From an uncultured Anaerolineales bacterium (GTDB lineage: Bacteria; Chloroflexota; Anaerolineae; Anaerolineales; Villigracilaceae): a stretch of DNA of 64,000 nt. The stretch is from NCBI GenBank assembly GCA_937960595.1, contig CALGPL010000011.1:23194-87193 (forward strand), read 5' to 3'. Under the pieces are notes generated by a model, which searched no databases, was not told the origin of the DNA, and worked only from the letters and a program-made list of their open reading frames with translations. A program made the translations under genes and the position numbers. Position 1 is the stretch's first letter, and every line of letters begins with the position of its first letter. Shown here piece after piece: positions 51,303-60,038 of the stretch.

Positions 51303-51341
51303 CAGCCGAAACGCCGGTTCGTGAGTTTCACGCTCGGCTGA
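51303..51341 (+). repeat. Inverted repeat after the NarL-type kinase
   Basis: CAGCCGA (51303-51309) pairs with TCGGCTG (51335-51341), enclosing a small inner hairpin CGTGA/TCACG. It starts 17 nt after the kinase stop, but no T-tract follows, so termination is uncertain. Confidence 0.4.
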
Positions 51342-51344
51342 ATG

Positions 51345-51575
51345 CCTGTGTTGATGAGCAAACAATTTTTAAGTTTTACCCCCCAGATATTGGTTGATAA
51401 CCGAGCAAAGGCAATCCCCTCCCATAGATGGGACTATGTTGACTCGTCGCCGGCATGGATGGGGGGTGGAGGAATGGCAGGCTTTTTTCGCGTCCCGAAA
51501 ATCTTACCGCCTTTTCTTAAGGTAATCGGCGTCTTAAAAATCAAAAATATTTTAGGATAGCGTAGGTTTGTCGTA
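51345..51575. other. AT-richer non-coding region upstream of dnaA; weak origin candidate
   Basis: The 469-nt gap between the kinase and dnaA is clearly more AT-rich than its surroundings, especially around 51515-51570 (CTTAAAAATCAAAAATATTTTAGGA-like). Imperfect DnaA-box-like 9-mers are at 51349-51357 (TGTTGATGA, 7 of 9 in reverse) and 51392-51400 (GGTTGATAA, 7 of 9 in reverse). No perfect TTATCCACA box is present. It may be an origin or just a long dnaA regulatory region. The track's small ORF at 51342-51560 looks non-coding. Confidence 0.3.
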
Positions 51576-51605
51576 TTGGAAATTGGGGGGTCTTTCTGCT
51601 AAAAT
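51576..51605 (+). promoter_or_regulatory. dnaA promoter
   Basis: TTGGAA (51576-51581), 18 bp, TAAAAT (51600-51605) with an extended TGC before the -10. The transcript would begin near 51612 and have a leader of about 145 nt with two hairpins. Confidence 0.5.
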
Positions 51606-51620
51606 AGGGACAACGTGAAT

Positions 51621-51704
51621 GGGTAGTAGGCACTACCCCCTCCCAAAGTAAGTCGGTACTCAATCTATTTCTTTGATCGGTGGGCCCACTGCATTTGCAG
51701 TGGG
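51621..51704 (+). promoter_or_regulatory. Two hairpins in the dnaA leader
   Basis: Hairpin A: GGGTAGT/ACTACCC with loop AGGC (51621-51638). Hairpin B: CCCACTGC/GCAGTGGG with loop ATTT (51685-51704), followed by TTT. A 10-bp palindrome GTGGGCCCAC (51680-51689) can compete with hairpin B. The arrangement could allow attenuation of dnaA, but B has only three Ts. Confidence 0.4.
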
Positions 51705-51755
51705 TTTGCATCCCTGTGTCTCGTTGCAGGAATCATAGCGGTTTTGGAGGAAGAG

Positions 51756-53120
51756 ATGAACGCCGAACATGCCTGGCAGTCTGTGCTTGGCCAGTTGCAG
51801 ATGGAAATGCCGCGTGCATCCTATGATACCTGGGTGCGTGATACAAGAGTGCTTTCTTATGAGGACGGTGTTTTCACCGTAGGCGTGCGCAATGCTTATG
51901 CCCGCGATTGGTTAGACAGCCGTCTATCCAGCACCGTGACCCGCTTGCTGGTGGGGATCGTCAACCGCGAAGTCGAGGTCCGATTCGTCGTTGCCCCGAA
52001 TGGACGCGAGGAGACCGAAACGGGGGCGGCTGGCGAGTCTGAGGTGGAGGCCCTCGATTCCTCCGATAGTCTTTTGCCTTCCGTTCACTCTTCTTCCGAT
52101 TTCCTCAATCCGCGCTACACCTTCGAGAATTTCGTTGTTGGCCCCAATAACCGTCTGGCGCATGCCGCCTCCCTGGCGGTCGCCGAGAACCCGGCCAACG
52201 CTTACAATCCGCTCTTTCTCTACGGCGGAGTCGGGCTGGGCAAGACCCATCTCTTGCATGCCATCGGCAATGCCTGCCATGCGCGCGGCCTGCATGTCCG
52301 CTACGTTTCGTCCGAAGAGTTCACCAACGATCTGATCAATGCTATTCGCACGCATACCACGCCGGCATTCCGCGAAAAGTACCGCGCCGTTGACGTGCTG
52401 CTTATTGACGATATTCAATTCATTGCCGGCAAGGAAGCCACCCAGGAAGAATTCTTCCACACATTCAACTGCCTGCATGGGCAGAACAAGCAGATTATCA
52501 TCTCGTCCGACCGACCCCCCAAATCCCTGGTCACACTCGAGGAACGCCTGCGTTCGCGGTTCGAGTGGGGCCTGACGGCCGATATTCAACTCCCCGATCT
52601 GGAGACGCGCCTGGCCATCTTGCGGGCCAAGGCCGAGAAATTCGGCCGCGCCATCCCGCCCGAAATCATGGATCTGATTGCCCGCCGCGTCCAGTCCAAC
52701 ATCCGTGAATTGGAGGGCGCCCTCAATCGCATCATCGCTTTCGCCGACCTGAGTGGCCTGGCTCTCACCCCCCAACTGGCCGAGGTGGCGCTGGCCGATC
52801 TGCTGCCGCAGCGCGGCGATGTCAAGCCCGATGCCGTTGTGGACGTGGTCGCACGCGCTTTCAACCTCTCGGTCGAGCGGCTGCTCTCCGCCGAGCGTTC
52901 GCGGGATGTGGCCCTGCCGCGCCAGATTGCCATGTACCTGTTGCGCGAGAGCAACATCTCTCTGCCGCAGATTGGGCAAGTCCTGGGCGGGCGCGACCAC
53001 ACTACTGTAATGTATGCCTGCGAAAAGGTGGCCGACCTGCTCGAACGCGACGACCGCCTGCGCCGCCAGGTGGTCCAGATCCGACAGCAATTGTACGGCG
53101 GAGCGACCGCCGCCGCTTGA
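51756..53120 (+). CDS. dnaA: Chromosomal replication initiator DnaA
   Basis: ATG 51756 with GGAGG 5 nt upstream gives 454 aa; the track's TTG start overlaps the ribosome-binding site. Domain I (about 1-85) includes SYDTWVRDTRVLSY, domain II is a short Ser/Asp/Glu-rich linker, domain III AAA+ has YGGVGLGKTHLLHAIGN (Walker A) and VLLIDDIQFIAGK (Walker B), and domain IV has the DnaA-box binding signature GGRDHTTVMYACEKV. All are intact. It is not followed by dnaN; a minus-strand zinc-ribbon gene and then rpsB lie downstream. Confidence 0.97.
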   Translation: MNAEHAWQSVLGQLQMEMPRASYDTWVRDTRVLSYEDGVFTVGVRNAYARDWLDSRLSSTVTRLLVGIVNREVEVRFVVAPNGREETETGAAGESEVEALDSSDSLLPSVHSSSDFLNPRYTFENFVVGPNNRLAHAASLAVAENPANAYNPLFLYGGVGLGKTHLLHAIGNACHARGLHVRYVSSEEFTNDLINAIRTHTTPAFREKYRAVDVLLIDDIQFIAGKEATQEEFFHTFNCLHGQNKQIIISSDRPPKSLVTLEERLRSRFEWGLTADIQLPDLETRLAILRAKAEKFGRAIPPEIMDLIARRVQSNIRELEGALNRIIAFADLSGLALTPQLAEVALADLLPQRGDVKPDAVVDVVARAFNLSVERLLSAERSRDVALPRQIAMYLLRESNISLPQIGQVLGGRDHTTVMYACEKVADLLERDDRLRRQVVQIRQQLYGGATAAA

Positions 53121-53156
53121 GTTGCGACCTTTCTCTGTGGGTGTTTGGCTCAGTCA

Positions 53157-53182
53157 GCCGTCCCGGTTCAGGCCGGGACGGC
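53157..53182. terminator. Strong hairpin between convergent dnaA and zinc-ribbon genes
   Basis: GCCGTCCCGG pairs perfectly with CCGGGACGGC (10 bp, loop TTCAGG). It lies 37 nt after dnaA and 24 nt from the end of the opposing gene. No T-tract exists on either side, so it may work as a roadblock or RNA-stabilising end rather than a classic intrinsic terminator. Confidence 0.45.
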
Positions 53183-53205
53183 GCGCGTCGGGGACAAGTC
53201 GCCGC

Positions 53206-53493
53206 TCATTCGACGAACTCGCCGCCGCTAATCTGGCGGTCAATCACCCGGCGCGGCTCATCGAACTTGAAGACGACCTCGATCGGCTGGAAGCAGCGCC
53301 CGCTGCCGATCAACACCTTGCGGCAAAGGTAAAAGGGCTGATCGTTGGCGTCGTATTCCAGGCTGGGATCGTTGTAGATGTCCACCTGGCCGTGAATGAC
53401 CTCCCCGCAGCGTTTGCAGCGGACGGAGAAATTGTAGAATCTACCTTTGGGGGCAGGGGCAAAGGCTCGAGCAAGTTTCTGAAAGAAGTTCAT
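53206..53493 (-). CDS. Small zinc-ribbon protein, function unknown
   Basis: ATG 53493 with AAGGAAG upstream gives 95 aa; the track start 53532 lies over the promoter. After a basic N-terminus (NFFQKLARAFAPAPKGRFY) there is CKRCGE (about 27) and later LCRKVLIGSGRCFQP, a Cx2C plus Cx7C arrangement able to bind one zinc. The end is beta-rich (PIEVVFKFDEPRRVID). No known domain recognised. It is transcribed towards dnaA from its own promoter. Confidence 0.72.
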   Translation of the reverse strand: MNFFQKLARAFAPAPKGRFYNFSVRCKRCGEVIHGQVDIYNDPSLEYDANDQPFYLCRKVLIGSGRCFQPIEVVFKFDEPRRVIDRQISGGEFVE

Positions 53494-53520
53494 GGACGCT
53501 TCCTTGGAAGAGGTGGGACA

Positions 53521-53549
53521 AGTATAGCCCAATGTGCTTCAAGGCGCAA
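53521..53549 (-). promoter_or_regulatory. Promoter of the zinc-ribbon gene
   Basis: On the minus strand TTGCGC (53549-53544) and TATACT (53526-53521) are 17 bp apart, with a predicted leader of about 21 nt carrying the AAGGAAG site. Confidence 0.55.
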
Positions 53550-53644
53550 TCTTGGGCGCAGAAAGGGCTCGCAGAAAAATGTAGCACAAACGAAGAGTTG
53601 TCCTACAGAACCATGCCGCCGAGGCCACAGGTCGGAGGAGCGGC

Positions 53645-53672
53645 CTGACCGGCGCGAAAATTGTGGTATACT
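53645..53672 (+). promoter_or_regulatory. Promoter of the rpsB-tsf operon
   Basis: CTGACC (53645-53650), 16 bp, TATACT (53667-53672). Transcription would start near 53679 and give a leader of about 130 nt before rpsB. Confidence 0.45.
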
Positions 53673-53705
53673 TGCGCCGCTTCCGCAGGAAGCATCATCT
53701 TGCCT

Positions 53706-53782
53706 GGGACGGGCATCGAGCGTCCCTGAGCGGGAAAGCGATCCCGCTAAACCCATCCCGTCCCGCGCCGTCCTTGCGGCGC
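53706..53782 (+). promoter_or_regulatory. Structured rpsB leader, candidate ribosomal-protein autoregulatory RNA
   Basis: GGGACGGG (53706-53713) and CCCGTCCC (53757-53764) form an outer stem enclosing the hairpin AGCGGGA/TCCCGCT (53729-53748). A shorter competing stem is GGGACG/CGTCCC (53706-53726). A further hairpin GCGCCG/CGGCGC follows. E. coli S2 represses its own operon through the rpsB leader; whether this RNA does so is inferred only from position. Confidence 0.45.
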
Positions 53783-53809
53783 TGGAGGACGGGGCAGAAG
53801 GAGAAAAAG

Positions 53810-54691
53810 ATGGCAGTTGTTTCTATGAAGGCGCTGCTCGAGAGCGGCGTCCACTTTGGGCACCGGACCAACAAATGGAATCCGGGCATGAAACCCTATA
53901 TTTTCACCGAACGCAACGGCATCCACATCATTGACCTGCAGCAGACGGTCAAGGCGATCAACAATGCCTATAATGTCATCCGCGACACGGTTGCGGGCGG
54001 CGGCGTGGTGCTTTTCGTCGGCACCAAACGTCAGGCGCAGGAGACTGTCCGTGACGAGGCGATCCGTTGCGGCATGCCCTACGTCACCGAGCGCTGGCTG
54101 GGCGGCATGTTGACCAACTGGCCGACGATGTATCAGCGCATCCAGGAACTGGATCGCCTGGAGAGGTTGCTGTCCAGCGGCGAGGTCGAGAAATTGACCA
54201 AGAAGGAAGGCCTGCTCATCCAGCGGGAGGTCAACCGCCTCAATATCCGTCTGGGAGGGGTGCGTTCGATGACCCGTCTGCCCAATTTGCTCTTTGTGGT
54301 GGACGTGATGCGCGAGGCGGCGGCGGTGCATGAGGCCAACCTGCTCGACATCCCGGTGGTGGCGCTGGTGGATACCAACTGCGACCCCTCGCATGTGGAT
54401 TATGTCATCCCCTCCAATGATGACGCCATTCGGGCGATCAAACTACTGGTCGGCAAGATGGCCGACGCCGTGCTTGAGGGCAAAGCAATTCGCAAGGACG
54501 AAGAACTGGAGGTGCCTGCCGAAGAGGCTGCCGGCAAGGCGATGATGGTCGGACGCGGCAAGCAGCCGGTCGAGGAAGAGATCGAACTCCAGGACGAGGA
54601 ACTGCTGGGCGAAGCGACGCTGGCGAAACTAGCCCCGCTCCCCAAAGACGACGAGATTGATATCGAGGATATTGAAGAAGAGGACGAATAA
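53810..54691 (+). CDS. rpsB: Ribosomal protein S2
   Basis: ATG 53810 with AAGGAG upstream gives 293 aa; the track start 53663 is upstream of the leader. The S2 core is clear: [52 protein letters not shown] and [23 protein letters not shown]. An acidic C-terminal extension of about 55 residues ending EDIEEEDE goes beyond the usual S2 length of about 230-260. S2 joins the 30S subunit and is needed for S1 binding in many bacteria. First gene of the rpsB-tsf unit. Confidence 0.97.
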   Translation: MAVVSMKALLESGVHFGHRTNKWNPGMKPYIFTERNGIHIIDLQQTVKAINNAYNVIRDTVAGGGVVLFVGTKRQAQETVRDEAIRCGMPYVTERWLGGMLTNWPTMYQRIQELDRLERLLSSGEVEKLTKKEGLLIQREVNRLNIRLGGVRSMTRLPNLLFVVDVMREAAAVHEANLLDIPVVALVDTNCDPSHVDYVIPSNDDAIRAIKLLVGKMADAVLEGKAIRKDEELEVPAEEAAGKAMMVGRGKQPVEEEIELQDEELLGEATLAKLAPLPKDDEIDIEDIEEEDE

Positions 54692-54714
54692 TCCATTCGA
54701 GGTGCATGTAAATT

Positions 54715-55317
54715 ATGGAAATTACAACCGAAATGATCAAGGAACTGCGCGCCGCCACCAACGCCGGTGTGCTGGATTGCCGCAAGGCGCTGACCGAGGC
54801 CAACGGCGACTTTCAGAAGGCAGTGGATTACCTGCGCGAGAAGGGCCTGGCCACCGCAGCCAAACGCGCCGACCGGGTTGCCTCTAACGGCGTGGTGGAA
54901 TTGTATTCGCACGGCAACGGCCGGGTGGGGGTGATGGTTGAGGTCAACTGCGAGACGGATTTTGTCGCCCGCTCCGAGTCGTTCCGCAAGTTTGCCCACG
55001 AGATTGCTTTGCAGATTGCCGCTGCTGCGCCGCGCTACATCCGGCCGGAGGAGATCCCGGCCGAGGAACTTGCCCACGAGACCGAGATTGCCAAGGCGCG
55101 CGCCCGCGAAGAGGGCAAGCCCGAGAACATGCTCGACCGCATCGCCGAGGGCCGCGTCGAAAAGTACAAGGATGAAGTTTGCCTGTTGCGCCAGACCTAC
55201 ATCCGCGACGAAAAGACGCCGATCGAGAAACTCCTGCTCGATCAGATTGCCGCGATCGGTGAGAATATCGTCATCCGGCGCTTCGTCCGCTGGGAATTGG
55301 GCGAAGTCAGTCAGTAG
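54715..55317 (+). CDS. tsf: Elongation factor Ts (short form)
   Basis: A 200-aa EF-Ts, the nucleotide exchange factor for EF-Tu. It shows ITTEMIKELRAATNAGVLDCRKAL (UBA-like and the TGAGxxDCKKAL-type block, here TNAGVLDCRKAL), LREKGLATAAKRADRVASNG and VEVNCETDFVARSE. It is shorter than the E. coli protein (283 aa) because part of the core repeat is missing, like Thermus EF-Ts. RpsB-tsf order is universal. A terminator hairpin follows. Confidence 0.96.
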   Translation: MEITTEMIKELRAATNAGVLDCRKALTEANGDFQKAVDYLREKGLATAAKRADRVASNGVVELYSHGNGRVGVMVEVNCETDFVARSESFRKFAHEIALQIAAAAPRYIRPEEIPAEELAHETEIAKARAREEGKPENMLDRIAEGRVEKYKDEVCLLRQTYIRDEKTPIEKLLLDQIAAIGENIVIRRFVRWELGEVSQ

Positions 55318-56085
<768 letters not shown>

Positions 56086-56208
56086 AACGTAAACCTTTCA
56101 CGGAACGGGTCCGCCGGTGACGAGACCGGCGTCCCGGCCGTTTAAGTGGCAATTTTTCCGGTTTTAGGGTATCCTTAGGGCAACCTGGCTCATTTCCCGG
56201 AGGTTGAC

Positions 56209-56766
56209 GTGATAAACGATATTTTGAAAGAAGCCCAGACTCGCATGCACGCCACCATCCAGAATTTGCAGGATGACCTGGCTGCCATTCGCACCGGACG
56301 CGCCAGCCCGGCGCTGGTCGAGAAGTTGCCGGTCGATTATTATGGCACCACCACCCCGTTGATCCAATTGGCTTCCATTTCGGTGCCGGAGCCGCGCCAA
56401 TTGCTGATCAAGCCGTTTGACCCGGCCGCCTTGCGCAGCATCGAAAAGGCGATCTTGGCCTCGGACCTCGGCCTGACGCCCAACAACGATGGCAAACAGA
56501 TCCGCCTCAACCTGCCTGCTCTGACCGAGGAGCGCCGCCGTGAACTGGTGCGCGTCGTCCATGCTCGCCTGGAAGATGCGCGGGTCGCCATCCGCAACGT
56601 GCGGCGCGACCTGCACAACGACTTGCGCGATTTCGAGCGCGAGAAAATGATCTCCAAGGACGACCTCGAGCGCGGCGAAGAAGAATTGCAGAAAGTGACC
56701 GATAAATTCATCGAGGAAGTGAACAAGGTCGGAATGCACAAAGAACAGGAGATCATGGAGATTTAG
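56209..56766 (+). CDS. frr: Ribosome recycling factor
   Basis: A 185-aa protein starting at GTG 56209 with GGAGG 6 nt upstream. It has the RRF pattern DDLAAIRTGRASPALVEKLPVDYYGTTTPL, ASISVPEPRQLLIKPFD and DLHNDLRDFEREKMISKDD. RRF, with EF-G, splits post-termination ribosomes. A 123-nt gap after pyrH contains a hairpin CGCCGGT/ACCGGCG (56112-56131) without T-tract. Standard cluster position. Confidence 0.96.
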   Translation: MINDILKEAQTRMHATIQNLQDDLAAIRTGRASPALVEKLPVDYYGTTTPLIQLASISVPEPRQLLIKPFDPAALRSIEKAILASDLGLTPNNDGKQIRLNLPALTEERRRELVRVVHARLEDARVAIRNVRRDLHNDLRDFEREKMISKDDLERGEEELQKVTDKFIEEVNKVGMHKEQEIMEI

Positions 56767-56842
56767 CCGCCGCGTGCGCGCCGAACGAAGGGCGCCGGTC
56801 GGTTTTTCGCCGCCCGTCGGTTGCGGATCTCCTGTCTGCCTT

Positions 56843-57574
56843 ATGACTCCGAGACGTTCCATTCCTCCCCAAAAAATCCCGCGCCATGTTGCCATCATCA
56901 TGGACGGCAACGGTCGTTGGGCCTTGCAGCGCGGCCTGCCGCGTTTGGCGGGTCACCGCGCCGGCACCGAAAATCTGCGCCGCATCATCACGGCCAGCGT
57001 GGAGTTCGGCGTCAAGTATTTGACCATCTATGCTTTTTCGACCGAAAACTGGGGCCGGCCGCGCGAGGAAGTCGAAGGGTTGATGCGCATCCTGGAGGAT
57101 GTCATCGACCGGGAACTGGACGAGTTGCACCGCGAGGGGGTCCAGTTACGCCACATCGGGCGTCTCGAGCGCCTCGACCCGGCGATTCAGGAGAAGGTCT
57201 TGGCGGCGATCGATTTGACTCGCAACAACGAACGGCTGGTGCTGAGTGTGGCTTTCAACTACGGCGGGCGGGATGAAATCGTCTGCGCGATCCAAAAGAT
57301 GATCCGCGACGGCGTCAGGCCCGAAGAGGTGACCGACGAACTGGTCAGCCGCTATTTGTTCACGGCCGGCGTCCCCGACCCCGATCTGATCATCCGCACT
57401 TCGGGTGAACTGCGCGTCTCGAATTTTCTCATCTGGCAGGCGGCCTACTCGGAGTGGTACATTACTCCCATCTATTGGCCCGATTTCGACAAAGAGGAAT
57501 ACCGCAAGGCGCTCGAAGCCTATGCCCGCCGCGACCGCCGTTATGGCGGCCTGTCCGACTCCACCAAGGATTGA
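56843..57574 (+). CDS. uppS: Undecaprenyl-diphosphate synthase (cis-prenyltransferase)
   Basis: ATG 56843 gives 243 aa (MTPRRSIPPQK); the track's GTG start 56774 is possible but lengthens the N-terminus with a Pro/Gly/Arg-rich segment. The enzyme chain-elongates farnesyl diphosphate with isopentenyl diphosphate to the C55 carrier lipid. Motifs: HVAIIMDGNGRWALQRG (catalytic Asp), YAFSTENWGRP, and DLIIRTSGELRVSNFLIWQ. Its isoprene units should come from the mevalonate genes on the minus strand. Confidence 0.95.
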   Translation: MTPRRSIPPQKIPRHVAIIMDGNGRWALQRGLPRLAGHRAGTENLRRIITASVEFGVKYLTIYAFSTENWGRPREEVEGLMRILEDVIDRELDELHREGVQLRHIGRLERLDPAIQEKVLAAIDLTRNNERLVLSVAFNYGGRDEIVCAIQKMIRDGVRPEEVTDELVSRYLFTAGVPDPDLIIRTSGELRVSNFLIWQAAYSEWYITPIYWPDFDKEEYRKALEAYARRDRRYGGLSDSTKD

Positions 57575-57577
57575 TCC

Positions 57578-58387
57578 ATGCTGGGAACCCGCGTCATCGC
57601 TGCGCTCATTCTAGCCGCAATCGGCATCCCGGCTGTTATCTTGGGGGGCATGCCGTATTTCCTTGTGATCACGCTTTTCCTGTGCCTGGCGGCCTGGGAA
57701 TATGTCCAGTTGTTCAAGACTGCCGGTTTCCAGGCCTCGTCCCTGTTCGTCGTCGGCGGGACGGCGGCGCTGTTGGTCAGCCGCGCCTATTTTCCGGCCG
57801 ATGCCGGGGCGGTGCTGGCCATTCTGATCCTGGCCGGCATGGGGTGGCATCTGGTCGCCTATGAAGAAGGCCGCGATCAGGCGGCCACCGACTTCGCCGT
57901 GACGCTGGGCGGTTTCCTGTATCTGGGGTGGCTGGGCGCTTATTTGATCGACTTGCGCAATCTGCCGAATGGCATGTGGTGGTTTTGGCTGATCCTGCCC
58001 TCCGTCTGGATTGCCGATTCGGCGGCATACTTCATCGGCAAGGCCTTCGGCAAGCAGCCGCTCAGTCCGCGTCTCAGCCCCAAGAAGACCTGGGAGGGGT
58101 ACTGGGGCGGCGTACTTTTTGGGACCCTCGGCGGGGCGGGGCTGGCCATGCTGTGTCATTGGCTGGGCGGCTTGGACATTCTCTGGTGGAAGGGGGCTGC
58201 TGTTGGCCTGATGCTGGCCGTGCTGACCACCCTCGGCGATCTGGGCGAGAGCATGATCAAGCGTCAGGCGGGCGTCAAGGATTCCAGCAACTTGATTCCC
58301 GGGCACGGCGGTTTCTTCGACCGCTTTGATACCTGGCTGTGGGGCGGGGTGATCGGCTATTTTCTGATCGTATGGTTCCTGTTATAG
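57578..58387 (+). CDS. cdsA: Phosphatidate cytidylyltransferase (CDP-diacylglycerol synthase)
   Basis: A 269-aa integral membrane protein of about eight helices that makes CDP-diacylglycerol from phosphatidate and CTP. The full C-terminal signature is visible: SMIKRQAGVKDSSNLIPGHGG then FFDRFD. It starts 3 nt after uppS. In many bacteria dxr follows here; in this window glpX follows. Product supply connects to the PlsC-like acyltransferases at 13-15 kb. Confidence 0.95.
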   Translation: MLGTRVIAALILAAIGIPAVILGGMPYFLVITLFLCLAAWEYVQLFKTAGFQASSLFVVGGTAALLVSRAYFPADAGAVLAILILAGMGWHLVAYEEGRDQAATDFAVTLGGFLYLGWLGAYLIDLRNLPNGMWWFWLILPSVWIADSAAYFIGKAFGKQPLSPRLSPKKTWEGYWGGVLFGTLGGAGLAMLCHWLGGLDILWWKGAAVGLMLAVLTTLGDLGESMIKRQAGVKDSSNLIPGHGGFFDRFDTWLWGGVIGYFLIVWFLL

Positions 58388-58405
58388 ACTCGTAAGGAGG
58401 CTGAT

Positions 58406-59389
58406 GTGAATTCCGAACCAACACGCAACCTGGCTCTCGAACTGGTGCGCGTGACGGAGGCGGCCGCGCTGGCGGCCGGTCGCCTGATGGGCCGCGGCGA
58501 CAAGATCGCCGCCGATCGCGCCGCGGTCGAAGCCATGCGAATCGTTTTGAATTCCATTCAGATGAACGCCGTCATTGTCATTGGGGAGGGCGAAAAGGAT
58601 CAGGCCCCCATGCTGTTCAACGGCGAGCGGGTGGGGACCGGCCAGGGGATGGAGATGGACATCGCCGTCGATCCCATCGACGGGACGCGTCCGGTGGCCA
58701 ACGGCACTTCGAATGCGATTGCGACGGTCGCGCTGGCCCCGCGCGGCACGATGTTCAACCCCGGTCCATTTCTCTACATGCACAAGATCGCGGTCGGGCC
58801 GGAGGCGCGCGGCCAGGTGGATATCGAAGCGCCCGTGGAAGTCAATCTGCGCGCTGTGGCCAAAGCCAAGGGGAAGGAGGTGGAGGATTTGACCCTCGTC
58901 ATCCTCGACCGGCCGCGGCATGCCGAACTGATCGCCGAGGTGCGCCGCCTCGGGGCGCGCATCCGCCTGCTGGCGGACGGCGATGTGGCCGGCGCCCTGA
59001 TGACCTGCTGGCCCGATTCGGGTATCGACATGCTCTATGGCATCGGCGGGACGCCGGAGGGGGTGCTGGCGGCCTGCGCTTTGCGGGCAATGGGCGGCGA
59101 AATCCAGGGCAAACTCTACGCCCGCAACGAGGACGAACTGCGCCGCGGCCGCGAGATGGGTTACAATTTCCAGAAAGTCCTGACCATGGACGACCTGGTC
59201 GCCTCGGACGATGTCTTTTTTGCCGCAACCGGCATCACCAACGGCGAGTTCCTGGACGGCGTCAAATATTTTGGCAATGGCGCCCGCACCGACAGCCTGG
59301 TCGTGCGTGGCCTGACCGGGACGGTGCGCGAAATCATCGCCACCCACCGCCTCGAAAAACTCAGCCGTTTGAGCGCCATCAAGTATTGA
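58406..59389 (+). CDS. glpX: Class II fructose-1,6-bisphosphatase
   Basis: A 327-aa enzyme; start is GTG 58406 with AAGGAGG upstream. Motifs of the GlpX family: EAAALAAGRLMGRGDKIAADRAAVEAMR, GEGEKDQAPML, DIAVDPIDGTRPVANG (the metal-binding DPxDGT), GDVAGAL and GIGGTPEGVLAAC. It hydrolyses fructose 1,6-bisphosphate in gluconeogenesis. The TGA stop lies inside the -35 box of the tRNA-Asn promoter. Confidence 0.95.
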   Translation: MNSEPTRNLALELVRVTEAAALAAGRLMGRGDKIAADRAAVEAMRIVLNSIQMNAVIVIGEGEKDQAPMLFNGERVGTGQGMEMDIAVDPIDGTRPVANGTSNAIATVALAPRGTMFNPGPFLYMHKIAVGPEARGQVDIEAPVEVNLRAVAKAKGKEVEDLTLVILDRPRHAELIAEVRRLGARIRLLADGDVAGALMTCWPDSGIDMLYGIGGTPEGVLAACALRAMGGEIQGKLYARNEDELRRGREMGYNFQKVLTMDDLVASDDVFFAATGITNGEFLDGVKYFGNGARTDSLVVRGLTGTVREIIATHRLEKLSRLSAIKY

Positions 59390-59414
59390 CAGCAATCCGG
59401 CTTGCCTATATAAT
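59386..59414 (+). promoter_or_regulatory. Consensus sigma70 promoter of tRNA-Asn
   Basis: A perfect TTGACA (59386-59391), exactly 17 bp, and perfect TATAAT (59409-59414). The transcript would start near 59421, 5 nt before the tRNA. The -35 overlaps the glpX stop codon. Confidence 0.88.
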
Positions 59415-59425
59415 CCCGCCTGCTT

Positions 59426-59498
59426 TCCTCGCTAGCTCAATCGGCAGAGCGGGCGGCTGTTAACCGCTAGGTTCGAGGTTCAAGTCCTCGGCGAGGAG
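59426..59498 (+). tRNA. tRNA-Asn (anticodon GTT)
   Basis: The acceptor stem is TCCTCGC/GCGAGGA, the D stem GCTC/GAGC, the anticodon stem GGCGG/CCGCT with loop CTGTTAA (anticodon GTT) and the T stem CGAGG/CCTCG with TTCAAGT loop. The discriminator is G. The sequence after it is CCT, so CCA is not encoded and must be added by the CCA-adding enzyme. GTT decodes AAC/AAU. Confidence 0.96.
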
Positions 59499-59502
59499 CC
59501 TG

Positions 59503-59531
59503 GCCCTCTCTGTGAGAGGGCTTTTCATTTT
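59503..59531 (+). terminator. Terminator of tRNA-Asn
   Basis: GCCCTCTC/GAGAGGGC (8 bp, loop TGT) followed by TTTTCATTTT, 4 nt after the tRNA. Confidence 0.9.
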
Positions 59532-59606
59532 GAGAGTAGCGACTCTGGCGCGGGCATCTGCCGGGCAGGTAGTTGAGAAATTTACTGATCGGCATTTGTC
59601 GCCGGT

Positions 59607-60038
59607 CTATTTCCACCAGTCGGGTTGTTCCCGCCGGGCGGTTTCGAGCAGAAAGGATCGTTGCGTCTCGTTCAGGTCAACGTATTCGCTGTTCTCCCGA
59701 CAGGTATTCTGATTTTCCACCAGCAGGATGGTGGCATCGCCGCTCAAGATAACGTTATGCCACGTGTTCCTCTTTACATTATATAACTTGCCAGGCTGCA
59801 TGATCAGGGGCTCAAGGGTAGCGATTCGCGCCGCGTTCCCGCCGATGAATAGGATCGCCTGGCCAGAGAGCAGCACGAAGACCTCGTCGGTTTCACAATG
59901 ACGTTCCAGAAAACGAACAGCATCGGGTCTTAATTCGTCAATGTATCGCAGGATTGCTACGCGCCAACTGCCGTAATCCACCATCGGCTTGTAGCCGATG
60001 CCGGTATATTCGAGGATCTCGATCAGTTCATCGTCCAT
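59607..60038 (-). CDS. Cupin-like protein
   Basis: A 143-aa single-domain protein. The core RHCETDEVFVLLSGQAILFIGG matches the first cupin motif (H-x2-TDE-xx-G-type) and LYNVKRNTWHNVILSGDATILLVENQNT the second. The second His and Glu are present, so metal binding is plausible. It may bind a sugar or acyl ligand; in similar proteins, ureidoglycolate lyase- or sugar-isomerase-like roles have been proposed. The start overlaps the stop of the GH94-like gene by 16 nt, so co-expression with that enzyme is likely. Confidence 0.7.
   Translation of the reverse strand: MDDELIEILEYTGIGYKPMVDYGSWRVAILRYIDELRPDAVRFLERHCETDEVFVLLSGQAILFIGGNAARIATLEPLIMQPGKLYNVKRNTWHNVILSGDATILLVENQNTCRENSEYVDLNETQRSFLLETARREQPDWWK

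Noticed and set aside
51342-51560. 72-aa ORF before dnaA
   Set aside because: AT-rich spacer with poor coding character; no ribosome-binding site or family features.
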